This document shows, in pieces, positions 51,683-63,091 of a stretch of 64,000 nt of DNA. The number at the start of each line of letters is the position of its first letter. The first letter of the stretch is position 1. Location: assembly GCA_029224185.1 (NCBI GenBank), contig CM055196.1, positions 11,401,009-11,465,008 on the forward strand, read 5' to 3'. Origin of the DNA: Karalla daura (lineage: Eukaryota > Chordata > Actinopteri > Chaetodontiformes > Leiognathidae). Made by a program: the position numbers and the translations under genes. The notes below the pieces were generated by a model. The model did no database searches, was not told the origin of the DNA, and worked only from the letters and a program-made list of their open reading frames with translations.

Positions 51683-52489
51683 CTTCTACGTAGAATTTGC
51701 CGTGGTGATTCGTATAAAAATGAGAAAGGTAGATGATATTAATATAGGACAACAGGACAACAGTATATACATATATACAAAATATACATGTAACACCAAA
51801 ATGCTAAGCAAGTGTTTAGGGGTGTAAAAAAAAATCCCAATTTTTACATCTGGACACATTTGGAGGATCTTTGTGAAATACTCTCTCACACCGAAAGGTG
51901 GCGACGTTGGGTTTCCTAATTCACTGAGCGCCAGACCAGGCTCCCTTCATACACCTCCACCTTCCTCACACAGAGGTCCGCTGCGTCTGCTCCGATCCAC
52001 TTCCACTCTTCTACGTATACAGTACGGACCTATTTATCTATCTCTGACTGGTAACCAGTGAAAAATACCGTGACGAGTGTGATTCTTGGGTTTAGTAACA
52101 AAAACGCTTTTAATGAGAAAGTTGTATGCATAATTGATCAAACACGACGATAAAAAAAGAAATTTCTTTGTCAATATATTAAATAGAAGCTGGAATTGGG
52201 AAAGTCGGACCACTTAAGATGAGAGAAAAAGACAATATTGTCGAAAAAAGTAGGTTTAAAAGTGAAAAAAACCTCCTTTAAATGCTTATTACAGAGATGG
52301 AAAAACGTCAAAGACGTGTTAAAACTGTACCGACTTGCATATGTTGTGTCCTTTGTTTCTTTTATTTGCTTCTTTTCCCATGCAGAGTTGCAAAACGGAT
52401 GGTGCGAAACCTCATATCTGTCCGACACTTGAGAAAAACTTTGCTTTCTATACTATTATGCTAATTAGGTCCCACGGTCCGGGCTCCTG

Positions 52490-52575
52490 ATTGGCTGCGC
52501 CGCGGTCAATTTCATATTTCAGTGCCGTGACGTCAGAGCGCCTATAAAAACTAAGCAATGCTTTTTAACTCGTCG
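52490..52575 (+). promoter_or_regulatory. maf: maf core promoter (CCAAT, CRE, TATA)
   Basis: An inverted CCAAT (ATTGG) lies at 52490-52494, a full palindromic CRE (TGACGTCA) at 52528-52535 and TATAAAA at 52543-52549. Initiation is expected near 52573. A CTAATTAG homeodomain core (52461-52468) lies just upstream. The order and spacing are those of a focused TATA promoter. The CRE suggests CREB/ATF responsiveness, which is inferred and not shown. Confidence 0.75.
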
Positions 52576-52728
52576 GGGCTGACTGATCCCTTTGAAAAAA
52601 AAAATCTATCAATCGTAGGGTGGAGTTTTTTTTTTTCCTCCTACAATTCTCCACCACAAAGCAACTATTTGGGCCAGGGACACGTGTGTGAAGCTCCTCA
52701 ATTTGGCGCACTAATCCTAAAAGGAGCC

Positions 52729-52740
52729 ATGAAGTGTTAA
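52729..52740 (+). CDS. uORF1 (Met-Lys-Cys-stop) in the maf leader
   Basis: ATG AAG TGT TAA with G at -3. It is the first ATG after the predicted start of transcription and terminates immediately before the next ATG. It may act through ribosome stalling or reinitiation rather than through its peptide. Confidence 0.4.
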   Translation: MKC

Positions 52741-52878
52741 ATGGTAGAAACAGAGAGAGAGAGGCGCTCAGACAGACAAGACCAGGGGAGAGAGGGAGGA
52801 AACTGCGGCTCCTCTGAGCAGCCAAGAAAAAAAAAAACTTATCGACTCAACCAAGACCCCCAAAACCTGCGCAATTAG
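52741..52878 (+). CDS. uORF2 (45 codons) in the maf leader
   Basis: It starts at the base after the uORF1 stop (TAA|ATG) and ends with TAG at 52876-52878, 156 nt before the main ATG. It has G at +4 but T at -3, so initiation context is moderate. The predicted peptide is short, polar and basic (MVETERERRSDRQDQG..). No further ATG lies between it and the main start. Confidence 0.4.
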   Translation: MVETERERRSDRQDQGREGGNCGSSEQPRKKKTYRLNQDPQNLRN

Positions 52879-53034
52879 TGCGAGGAGAAAACCCACTTTT
52901 TTAGCGAGGTTTTTTTTTTCCTCAATTGAAGAAAAATAAATAAAGAAATCAAGCTGGCTCAGTGCGTGTCTCAGCAGCCCACCACTTTGACAGGTGCTCC
53001 TCACCCCCTTTGGAGGACTGTCAGCAGCAAGAGG

Positions 53035-54030
53035 ATGGCATCAGAGCTGGCAATGAGCAACTCCGACCTGCCCACCAGTCCCCTGGCCATGGAATATGTT
53101 AATGACTTCGATCTGATGAAGTTTGAAGTGAAAAAGGAGCCGGTGGAGCCCGATCGCAGCATCAGCCAGTGCAGCCGCCTGGTCGCCGGGGGATCCCTGT
53201 CTTCCACCCCGATGAGCACGCCCTGCAGCTCGGTTCCTCCGTCCCCCAGCTTCTCGGCGCCCAGCCCGGGCTCAGGGAGCGAGCAGAAGGCTCACCTGGA
53301 GGATTTCTACTGGATGACCGGATACCAACAGCAGCTGAACCCCGAGGCTCTGGGCTTTAGCCCGGAGGACGCCGTAGAGGCGCTCATCAGCAGCAGTCAC
53401 CAGCTCCAGAGCTTCGATGGATACCCCCGGGGGCAGCAGTACGGCGCGGCCGGGCCGGGGGGCACTATGCCCGGGGAGGAGATGGGATCGGCCGCGGCGG
53501 TGGTGTCGGCGGTCATCGCTGCAGCCGCGGCTCAGACCGGATCTCCACACCTGCACCACCACCATCACCACCACCACCACTCAGGAGGACACCACCACCC
53601 GTCCTCCGGGTCCCAGCCCGGGGGCGGCGGCGGGGGGGGCTCCTCCACCCACCACCAGCACCATCTCCGCCTGGAGGACAGGTTCTCGGACGAGCAGCTG
53701 GTCACCATGTCCGTGCGGGAGCTGAACCGGCAGCTCCGGGGGGTCAGCAAGGAGGAGGTGATCCGGCTGAAACAGAAGAGGAGGACGCTAAAGAACCGCG
53801 GCTACGCGCAGTCCTGCAGGTACAAGCGGGTCCAGCAGAGGCACGTCCTGGAGGGGGAGAAGACCCAGCTCATCCAGCAGGTGGACCACCTCAAGCAGGA
53901 GATCTCCAGGCTGGCCCGGGAGAGGGACGCCTACAAGGAGAAGTACGAGAAGCTCATCAGCACCGGCTTCAGAGAAAACGGAGGCTCCGCCAGCGACAAC
54001 AACCCCTCATCCCCGGAGTTTTTCATGTGA
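53035..54030 (+). CDS. maf: c-Maf large MAF bZIP transcription factor, single coding exon
   Basis: A 331-residue protein starting MASELAMSNSDLPTSPLAME and ending SSPEFFM, the hallmark ends of vertebrate c-Maf. Order of parts: N-terminal transactivation region (about 1-125) with a sumoylation-type V-K33-K-E and a GSK3-type ladder S54/T58/T62/S66/S70; DFYWMTGY and NPEALGFSPEDAVEAL at about 90-117; Ala-rich AVVSAVIAAAAA (155-166); a His run (174-182) and a second His cluster (186-188); a Gly run (196-202); the extended homology region (about 213-245); the basic region RLKQKRRTLKNRGYAQSCRY (244-263) continuing to about 270; and a leucine zipper (about 272-309). It binds MARE DNA as a dimer in the nucleus and acts in lens, immune-cell and other differentiation. 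The ATG at 53035 has A at -3 and G at +4. Human MAF short form is 373 aa as I recall, and the difference is in the Ala/Gly/His tracts. Paralogue naming in fish (maf versus mafa) varies. Confidence 0.97.
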   Translation: MASELAMSNSDLPTSPLAMEYVNDFDLMKFEVKKEPVEPDRSISQCSRLVAGGSLSSTPMSTPCSSVPPSPSFSAPSPGSGSEQKAHLEDFYWMTGYQQQLNPEALGFSPEDAVEALISSSHQLQSFDGYPRGQQYGAAGPGGTMPGEEMGSAAAVVSAVIAAAAAQTGSPHLHHHHHHHHHSGGHHHPSSGSQPGGGGGGGSSTHHQHHLRLEDRFSDEQLVTMSVRELNRQLRGVSKEEVIRLKQKRRTLKNRGYAQSCRYKRVQQRHVLEGEKTQLIQQVDHLKQEISRLARERDAYKEKYEKLISTGFRENGGSASDNNPSSPEFFM

Positions 54031-55775
54031 GTCCCGGCGCTGACAAACTCAAAAAAAAAAAAAAAAAGAAAGTTTCACGCTCGCAAGAGAAAGACAGAGA
54101 GAAACGTGTCTGTGAAGGCTCTCGCTCATCCCGCTCGTGGTAGACTTTAGGTGCGTAAAACATATGAATGCGACTGGACTTCTGCTACAGTTTCTCGCGG
54201 AGATTCCGCCTCTCACCCCAAAGGTTTCTTTACTTCTGAATGGATTCAGACTCGAGGCGAAATGTCTGAAACTGCAGTACAGAAGTCCAGTTGCCTTCAA
54301 TTTTCTGCACATCAGAAAGGGAACACTTTAGGTCCGTGCGCAGTTGGAAATAGTGCGCCTGTAAGGTGTGTGTGTCTGTGTGTGCGTGTGTGTGCGTGCG
54401 TGCGTGTGCAAGAGAAGTTTCTCTCTTTTTCTTGTATTTCAGAGGAGTTTTGTTCGCATTTATCCTCACATTTACAATCATCCAGCAGCCGCTTTTGTCC
54501 ACACCCTTTCATAAAAGAGACCAACCATAAATCCATGTACCAGGACCTGTATGTATACTGGTCCCAGTGCAGAATTTAAACTGGTTTAGAGGGGACAGGA
54601 AAGGAAGTTAGAGGAGGGGTTGTTTCAGGGCTCGAGTACCTTGTGTGATTTATGTTTTTTTACCGAGTTTAAAAGGGTCCTGTTAATCCTTGTGATTCAA
54701 GAATTATTTCCCGATTGCTGAAGTTTGTCTCGACATAAACACACACACCCACACACACTGACACACACACACACACACACACTCGTTCACACCCTCACAC
54801 TCACTATATAACACACACCTGACAGCCCCATATTGCGCCTTTGCCCTGTAAAAATCTGGAATTGAACAATGCTCAGGCAGTTTTATTTCTGATGTGAATT
54901 TATTTTTGTGTTGGGGCTGTTTTTTTGTGTTTGAGTTAATTTGATATGAATGGACTCATTTTCATATCACCCTGTTTGTCTTGTGTGTGGGGGGCAGAAG
55001 TTTGAGACCCTGATGTGAGACTGTGAAGCCTTGCATGCTGGCCATGTACGGATTGTGTTTTTACTTCTTTTATTCTTCTTTTTTCCCCTTTATATTTTTG
55101 TGAATTTGTGTAACTACCGATTGTATTATACCACGATTGCATTGTTCATCACTTTTGGGGGAGGGATTTATTTGTAAAAAAGAAGGGGGGAAATTGTGAA
55201 CAAGTGCATTCATCCTCATATAAAAACATGGACCCTCCGACATTTTCTAAAAGCTTCTTTTTTTGGAGCCTTGAGAGGGAAAAAATACACCGTGGAATAA
55301 ATCAACGTTGTGCTGATTTGCACTGACAGACAATTATTCAAGCATCTGGATATTTAGCTGAAATAATCCCGAGAAATACAGACTAAATATTGCATATCAA
55401 CAAGTGGGGCTGAGGATAAAAATGCTTTGAATGGAGCAGGAGCAGATTATGGTGCATGTCCTGAAATAAAATAAGGAATAGGCTTTACTTTGTCACGCCA
55501 AATTGTTGCAACAAATGATCTATTCTCTCTGTAGCTCGCCTGTTAATGTGTTTTCCTTTCATTTAAGGAACTTAATTCACTTTACCCACAGCCCTGCGTG
55601 GGTCTTCCTCGGTAAATAAACTGTGAACTGTTTGGGGGGGGGGATGGAAATGTTGCAGAAAAATTAAGCGAATCGTCACACACGTCTATTTTGTGATGTC
55701 CTGGGTTTGAGATGTGTTGTCTGGACAGTGCAGGTAGCATTAAATAAACCATTCAGTCAATAAAGCAAACACACT
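54031..55775 (+). other. maf: maf 3' UTR with a series of poly(A) signals
   Basis: AATAAA occurs at 55296-55301, 55465-55470, 55615-55620, 55743-55748 and 55759-55764. The last pair is followed by a T-rich stretch from about 55788, so about 1.7 kb of UTR is likely for the longest form. An A-run at about 54050-54066 lies just after the stop, and a CA tract lies at 54738-54782. Confidence 0.6.
55735..55743 (+). promoter_or_regulatory. maf: miR-155-type target site in the maf 3' UTR
   Basis: TAGCATTAA is complementary to miR-155 positions 1-9 (seed site AGCATTA plus flanks). c-Maf is a reported miR-155 target in mouse T cells. The site touches the AATAAA at 55743, so only transcripts ending at the last signals would carry it. 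Confidence 0.5.
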
Positions 55776-56734
55776 CTCCTGAACATCTTGATTATTTTAT
55801 TTTTGTTCCTTTTAGTTTTTGCACGTTTGTCTTGTCAGAGGCGACACACGCACAGTCACACACTCCCAGTCTGAAGATAATCTCCCCTCTCTGGAGCTAA
55901 ACTGGTCTACACTCACTCACAGAAACACTGAAGGAGGAAATGCCAATTACAAAATGTCGCCGAGATAACACGAACATCTGCTCACAAACATCTGCTTTTG
56001 ATCAAAGCGCGAGGTAGTTGATGCGCACAGCGCGAGTCATTACGGTATCTCTGCTGTACATGTACTTAAAACATTTTACACGTTTAATACAATATACACT
56101 TAATTTGAAATATAAGCTCTTTAAAAATAATATTTCAGAGAATTTCCTTTTCGTGTCCTCATCCTCACACGTTAAAATGACATCGCTCACCTGTTGAGTA
56201 ATTAAACGCAGCGACTGATAAAATTTCGCCTGTTAAAACTGTACAAAAAAAACGGAGTTTCTGAAATGTTTTAATGTTTGACTCGGGGCCAAATAACCGT
56301 GCTGCAGGTGTCCCAGAAAAAGAGGTGAGGTTAATGATTGATTTGAGAGTAAACTTGCACTTTTTACTCAGTGGAGCTGTCCACTTGTTGAACATTATCT
56401 GCGCTGCGCTTCAGCGCAAAATGGAGCCAACGCAGAGCTCTAGACGACGATGTGAAATATCTAAACAGGTCGTGTCGGAAAGATGAGGGAAAACTGTGTC
56501 GTTTCGATGATGTAAATTTTGACTTCCGTCTAAAAGTAGACGTTACGTGGGCAAATGCTCGAAAAAATAATAACAGTTTAAAACGGATCCATATCCAGTA
56601 AGACCGAGTGATTAATATAGAGACATGTTTAACCCGAGAAGATATTCACTCACTGCTGCTCCTGACAGAGCTGCACACTGGACCTTTGTCTGAGTCCTGA
56701 CTGCAGCCAACTGGTCCTGGAGAGCTGCCTCCCT

Positions 56735-56740
<6 letters not shown>

Positions 56741-56788
<48 letters not shown>
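56741..56788. repeat. (GT)24 microsatellite
   Basis: A pure GT run. Confidence 0.95.
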
Positions 56789-56791
<3 letters not shown>

Positions 56792-56893
56792 CCTGCCTGA
56801 TGAACATCCTAAAGAGCAGCATGCTGGAGATAAAAGCTGCACAGGGTATGGGCTATCATGCAAGGTCACTACCATGCATGCTGTTGGATATCT

Positions 56894-56931
<38 letters not shown>

Positions 56932-57403
56932 AGAGTGTAGGAGGAGGAGGGATATTATCTTTTCCAACTGCAGGACCTTTGACAGTCTGAGTGCTTCCAT
57001 GTTCAGTATTCACAGGCGGGATAGATTTTTTCAAATGTGTGTGTGCATGCAAATGTGCGTGTGTGTGTGTGTCCGTGCATCCTTGCGTGTATTCATGTGT
57101 GTGCATGTGTGCATGGTGTGTTTGTATGGAAACTTTCCAGTCCACCACAGTTGAGGACTGCACAGACTCAGCTTAGTGTGTCTCACCTTTACAGAACTCT
57201 CTCTCTCTCTCTCTCTCTCCTATCCATACACATACTCTTTCTTTCTCTGACACACACACATGCACACGCACACACACACACACACACAGTCACCTGGCTC
57301 ATATTAGCCAGGTGACTGAAAGCACAGAGTGAGGGACAAGATGGGGGAGCATGATCCTCTTCAGCCTGGAGGAACGATTCTCTCTGTGATTAAAAGTGAG
57401 TGA

Positions 57404-57419
57404 GAGACAGAGATAGAGC

Positions 57420-57467
<48 letters not shown>

Positions 57468-57468
57468 T
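57404..57468. repeat. (GA)n microsatellite
   Basis: A GA run with a few interruptions. Confidence 0.93.
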
Positions 57469-59864
57469 GCTGGCTGCCTTCCTGCTCCTTTCAGATGATA
57501 AACGATCAGAGATGCGTCCTAGCTGAGAGGAGAGGGCCTTTTAGTGAGCATGTGTCCACTAATTTATGGCCCTCCTATCTGATTAGGTCAATACAGCGTG
57601 CTTTTTAATTACATTTGTGTTATAACCTAGAACTGGAGATGCTATTCTTCTTTTCGTGGCACCTCTTCCTCCTGTGAGGCACATAGGGCAGCTCCACTTC
57701 TTTTTCCATTTTTTTTTCCCTTCGGTTGTCATGTCTCACCTGAAAACCGGCCGAGCGTCCACGTCAGCATTGCTCATTGGTTTCCTGCGTTGGCTCTCAG
57801 TTATTTGGCGCGTAGGAATGACAAAGTGGAAAAGTGCTGATCACCGTTGGTGTTTGGAAACTGTGTGGGATGCTTCTGAGAGTGTGTGTGTGTGTGTGTG
57901 TTTTGACTCGCAGTCACACCGAGGGGCAGGAGGATTAGTAGCACTGATTCACTTCCTGTGCTGAAGGAGGACAGAAGGCACAGGAAACAATATTTCAGCA
58001 CTTCCTCCTCATTTCTCAGCACTCTACAAGATTCACTGCGTCTTTCGTCTGTCGATGGCTTCCTCGCGTTCGTTCACGTCGCATGAAAAAGTGCGCACAC
58101 GCAGTCTAACAGACACGCGGCACATTATTAATCTTATCAGTATGAACTGTAATTCTATTGTCCGGCCCCATGTATTGACTTTTGCACTGTGATCATTTGC
58201 AGTCTGTCCAATGATTAGGTTATTAAAGATAATGTAGTTGTCTGCTGTCACAGTATTGGACTCTCTCTTTCAGGTCAACTATGGGAAATCACTTTGAAAT
58301 TTATCAGTATTGACATTTGAATCATCATCACGCACTGGGCTTTAATGCCTCAGAATTAATAGGACAAAGGATGTGCACACTTTTTAGTGTCTATTTGCGT
58401 GAGTGCTCAATAAGCAGCCCGCGCTGTCTTTTATTTGACCTTGTGCGGGGAGGGCGTACGGATGCTTTAACCAAGTGCATTAAGTCTGTCGCAGCGAGTC
58501 ACTTTTATCATAACACTGCCATGGTGGTGGCTCCTCTGCCTCTGAGTAAATGTCAAGTAATACAAACAGGGTTAACGTGATCTCAGTTAGCAAAGAAAAC
58601 AGGATAATGAGGCGTATAAAAATCAGGCTGAATTAATTTTCTTTTCAGAAATTCTTCAAGTCGCTCCAAAAGTCTTTCTATTTCAGTGTGTTTTAGGTTA
58701 TTTTTTTCTAATCAGCCGTGTAACTCTAGTGAATTCAAATCCAAATCTGGCCGTCATTGTTGAATAAAAAAAAAGAAAAAAGATTTTGCCTCCTATTACT
58801 AAAAATTGGTCCACAACAACTGGAGTATGTGATTTTCTACCTCAGGCTCGTTGTGCTTTCTTCCCTTTGAACGCCGCCACGACAGAGCCGCCCAACGGGT
58901 TAAAACCATATTTGCATTCAAAAGAGGAAACAATTTCAATCTCTTCCACTCAGTCTGCATCTGCATCACTCCACCCGATAAACATTTACATTTAAAGTGA
59001 TTTAAATCAGCTGCATTTATGTTCCTCTGTGGTCCGTCCATCATCCAGACCTGCAGAGCTTCTCCCTCTCTCTCTCCCTCACCCTCTCTCTCACCCTCTC
59101 TCTCTCTCTCTCTCCCTCTCTGCTCTGTCTAGCAGTGTCCTGAGTTATGTGTCATTTATTTGAAACCCTAATAATTTAACTTGTCCCCCTGCTGTCGCGG
59201 CCGTACATGTGGCAAGAAAGCAGCAGCTGTAAAGAAGGTTTGTGCTGCTGCCTCTGTGTGCGTGTGTGTGTGTCTGGCTTTACATGGTGATTTCCTCCAG
59301 CAAATAGCAGCATGGCAGAGTGGAGGTAATGTGATTGTCTGAATCCAATCCTTATAGTCTTGTGTTGAATTGAGATTACTGTAAATGCTGCAGCTGTAAA
59401 CCGGCATGCACACGGAGCGCATGCGGTGGAATTTGCATTTGCTTGTGTGCGAGGAGCTCTCCTCAGAATGCATAACTAAAGGGCAATAGATGAAAGCTAA
59501 TTATGATTTAATTACATGTGATCACAATATTCCGACTCTCTGATAAACACAGCTCGGGCTCTGTTGATGGGGAGTTGAGTTCCAGGGCACAGAGTCAGTG
59601 GAGTGGTGTGTTTTGGGCCATACAGACGTGATGATGTGTGTGTGTGTGTGTGTGTGTAGATGGGGATGTTTGAGTACATTACGTGACTGTGTGCGTGTGT
59701 GTGTGCGTGTGTTTGTGTCCTTATATGAGTGCGTTTAAGTCTGCGCTTGGACCTGTTTGTGTTATGCAGGGTGGAGCTGGAGCCGAGCCCGACCCCTGTG
59801 TGTTTTACCTGCATCTCAATGAAGTGAGAGAGGTGATTTACCCTGCATCCATCCATCCGTCCAG

Positions 59865-59904
<40 letters not shown>

Positions 59905-59920
59905 TCTCTCTCTCTCCCTC
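59865..59920. repeat. (CT)n microsatellite
   Basis: A CT run with one TTCC interruption. Confidence 0.93.
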
Positions 59921-60409
59921 AGCCAGTCAAACAGACATTGATCTCTCTGCTAGGCAAGGTGACCCACAGTGTTGTTCTGCTCTTCCAAAGTCTCCCCTCT
60001 CCCTTTCATTTGTACCTGGGAAAGGCCTTGACCCCACGCACTGCTGCCATGTAGCAGCCCTCTGCACGTGGCCCTCACTTCCCTCTACCAAGCCCAGTGT
60101 GTGTGTGTGTGTGTGTGTGTGTACGTGCTTGTTTTAGTGAGCACACAGACACATGTAGGCACGTATGTGTGGACAACTGTGGGAGTATATACCTATATCT
60201 ACGCGTGGTGGAGTTTGTGTCCACCTGGAGGTGTGTGTGTGTGTGTATATCTGTGTGTGTGTGTGATTCATTCCAAACAAGCTGAAAATGTAAACTCAAA
60301 GTGGAGTTGTGAGCGTCTACGTGTGTGTGAGGGCCTTTTCCAGGTGCTGCTGCCGCTCCGCGGCTGCTCCTCCGCAGCTGAACGGGTCAGAGTCCATTTG
60401 GCCGCTGTG

Positions 60410-60560
60410 TGAATCGGATTACAGGCAAATGAATGGCTCTCATTGTTGCCTAAAGATGGATTGAGGGGCATTAATACACTTTCCTTCGCCTCATTTCTCT
60501 CTGCCCGAGCGCCAGCGGAAAGTTTCTCGGGACAGTTTGTCACTGTGGGCTCCCAAAGCG
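60410..60560. promoter_or_regulatory. Candidate noncoding regulatory block
   Basis: Unique sequence with TCTCATTGTTGCCTAAAGAT, GGGGCATTAATACACTTTCC and GGCAAATGAATGG, between microsatellites. SOX-like ATTGTT and ATTA cores are present. Inferred only. Confidence 0.25.
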
Positions 60561-61212
60561 TTTATCTGGGGTTGTCTCTGTGTCATGGAGACACACGCGC
60601 GTCCGATATCCATACGGCCACGTCAGAGTGCTGATATTATTAACTGACTAGCCTGAGAATTTTACCTCAGTGAATAAATTAATCTAATCAATATTTTTTA
60701 ATCATTACTGATTCAGTGATCGACTTAAACTGTGAGGGATTTTTATTCACAAATTGTTAATTTTTTAAACATGTCCTTTAACACAGACTTGGTGTGTGTG
60801 TGTGTGTCTGTATTTGGTTGTGTGTATGCATGTCTTGGAAAATGAGGCTGGTAAAATGTAACACAAGTCCATTTAAAACTTAATTATTTTCTCATTCCTC
60901 TTTTCTTTTCTTTCTTTTGCCTCACATTTTTGCATGTAATGATCTAATTTCTAGCTTGCTCAGTAGCACTCACTGATGACACTGAAAGCAATGACTTCCG
61001 CAAACATACGATCAAGTTTTATTGTTTCCCTGAAATGTGTAAAATGACTCGTCGTCTGACTTCACCTCAAGTCTCACCTGTGTGCCACTTTAAAGCTGTG
61101 GTCTGTCTTTTTTTAACACCAAATACTTGACATTTAAAGTGTGTCGTGTGTGTCGCAGAGTTTCCTGTGTTGTGAGGCTTTTATGACATATTTCTGTTTC
61201 CTGTTTTTGCAG

Positions 61213-61240
61213 GACATCGAGAAAATTTCTCCATCTGTGA
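61213..61240 (+). other. maf: Possible alternative 3' exon of maf
   Basis: A strong acceptor (TTTCCTGTTTTTGCAG, ending at 61212) precedes this. If joined to the GTGAGT donor that overlaps the maf stop (exon end at 54026), the frame reads ATG then TSRKFLHL and stops at 61238-61240. Mammalian MAF has an alternative C-terminus made by splicing at the same place. Nothing else supports this particular acceptor. Confidence 0.2.
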
Positions 61241-62172
61241 TAGAGAGCTGTGACCTCTCCGCCCCCCCACCCGGGAGTCTGAGGTAACTTCAGCCACTCT
61301 GTGTTAAACCTTTGGCACACCTTGACTTTACAGTACAAATCCAGAGAACAGACTCGTATGCAGCAATACACGTTTGACAGTGGTGACAAATTAAAGTGGA
61401 TCAAACGCTGCCTCAAAGACTTAAGTGTGGCAGAAATCTGAAAAATTTGCTGTTGCGTATTTGTGAAGCGACTCAGAATTAATTTACATGCATAAAATTG
61501 TCAATTTAATCTAATTTTTAAACACACTGTATATTTAAAAGCAAAGAGGTCAGTGTCACCCCATCAAATCCTTTCACATATTTTATAATATGAAATGTGG
61601 TTAGGGTAGGAAAATGTATTTTCTGTTAAACGACTGCTCGATTTCAGACATCATCATTCCACGATCTGTCTTTACACAGTGAGACTATTCAAACAGGTGC
61701 CGTAAACCTGCAGCCAATGACCTCCCTCTATTTTCAATATTTGCACAAAAATGTGACAAAGGTGTAACCCCGGAGCACTTACTCACATTGATTTCATTCA
61801 CTGAGGAATCACTTGTTTGATACACCTCGAGGGGTTTTAATATGAGGTGCAACGCTTCCTAGCTTCACATTTCATGTTATAAAACACTATCAAGTGTTCC
61901 CTTCACATGTTATGTCGCTCTCTGTTTTTGGACACTCTGACAGTGCTGCTTGACTGGCAGCAGGGTGACATGCAAAGTGCTCGCGGGACGAGGCCGAAAC
62001 CTTTGTCCCGACCCTCTTGACCTCCTTCACTCTCTCAGCCCTCTCCGAGGAGACAAACACTGTGCGCTATGTTTTATTTGTGGCTGACATGCAGATAGAC
62101 GGATGGTGGGATTGCAGAGGATGGCAGAGGATGATGGAGTGAGTGAGTGCAGGGAAACGAGGGTTTTTGTGT

Positions 62173-62209
<37 letters not shown>

Positions 62210-62534
62210 AGATGGATGGAAGGGATGGAGGCAGAGTTAGGGAAGGAGCTGAAGGGGCCGCGCCGAGGAAGGCACCTGGGTTTGAAGGCACGCCTGGACG
62301 CCAGGACAGGAGGAGGTAGGGAGGCGGAGGAAGGGATGGCAGGAGGGCTCCTGGCCGCGGGTGCAGACAGACAGGCAGGGTAACCAGAGGCAGGCGGTGA
62401 CCTTCCCTGCTGCTGCTGCAGGATCGAAGGCTTTATTTAAAGGCCTGGTCAATGCTGGGTGCTGCTGAGGTATCAGCCTCGCAGCCAGGCGACTCATCAC
62501 CACTGTAATACAACTCTCTAACCCTAAACCCCCT

Positions 62535-62571
<37 letters not shown>

Positions 62572-63042
62572 ACACACACAGGCAGGGCAGGACACTCTCT
62601 GGACACCTCAGGTTTTACACTGTACAGCCGAGCGGCCGGACAGAGGAAAAGACAGCATCAGCATCGGCTAATTTTACTGCGCCGCAGACAGCATACTCTA
62701 CTTTCTTCGTGAGCTCAGCACTGAGAGGCGAGCGTCTGCTCTGCCTTTGAGCCTGTCCGTCTTTTTTAATATCCAAAACTCACAGCAGCACAATGCGTAG
62801 CTTTCCGTCACTCGAAAATGTTCTTTCAACCATATTTTACTACCACTGTTTTTATTGCATCAAATATTTATTGTTCCTCTCTGCCTCCCCTGCTGGCCTC
62901 TCTCCACTGTAGCAACATCATTTCCTCCACAGTGGGACTAATAAACTGATATTTTTTATATGCGATAGAGTGAGGCTTAAAGCAGTGAAGGAGTTAAACA
63001 GTGACAGGCCGCTAAGGTAGGACACCTGCGTCTGTGCCTCTG

Positions 63043-63044
<2 letters not shown>

Positions 63045-63088
<44 letters not shown>
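63045..63088. repeat. (GT)22 microsatellite
   Basis: A pure GT run. Confidence 0.95.

Positions 63089-63091
<3 letters not shown>

Larger units (their letters stand above)
45030..52440. other. maf upstream region without a supported gene
   Basis: It holds (GT)28 at 47033-47088, a CTT tract at about 48190-48214, a GA tract near 51217-51252, a tandem 22-bp repeat at 50779-50822, a possible retroposon tail near 51640-51680 and candidate regulatory blocks at 46.69-46.90 and 48.89-49.06 kb. A CTCF-like CAGCGAGAGGGCGC lies at 48621-48634. Opposed open frames at 45.7-46.2 kb are not supported as genes. Confidence 0.6.
52573..53034 (+). other. maf: maf 5' UTR (predicted)
   Basis: About 460 nt from the expected start to the main ATG. 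It contains two A/T homopolymer stretches, an E box CACGTG (52681-52686) and two upstream ORFs. No intron is needed to reach the main ATG. The frame is open upstream from 52966, but that codon is GTG, so the start at 53035 is preferred. Confidence 0.6.

Noticed and set aside
52577..52583. Maf autoregulatory half-site (GGCTGAC)
   Set aside because: It differs from the TGCTGAC core and lacks the AT-rich 5' flank.
52558..52740. 60-codon frame at the maf promoter
   Set aside because: Its ATG lies only 15 bp past the TATA box start, probably upstream of the transcription start. Its last part coincides with uORF1.
52966..53034. N-terminal extension of c-Maf by 23 codons
   Set aside because: The extended frame begins with GTG, while the conserved MASELAMSNS start at 53035 has a good Kozak context.
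56612..57163. 183-codon minus-strand frame
   Set aside because: Largely His-Thr repeats produced by CA tracts.
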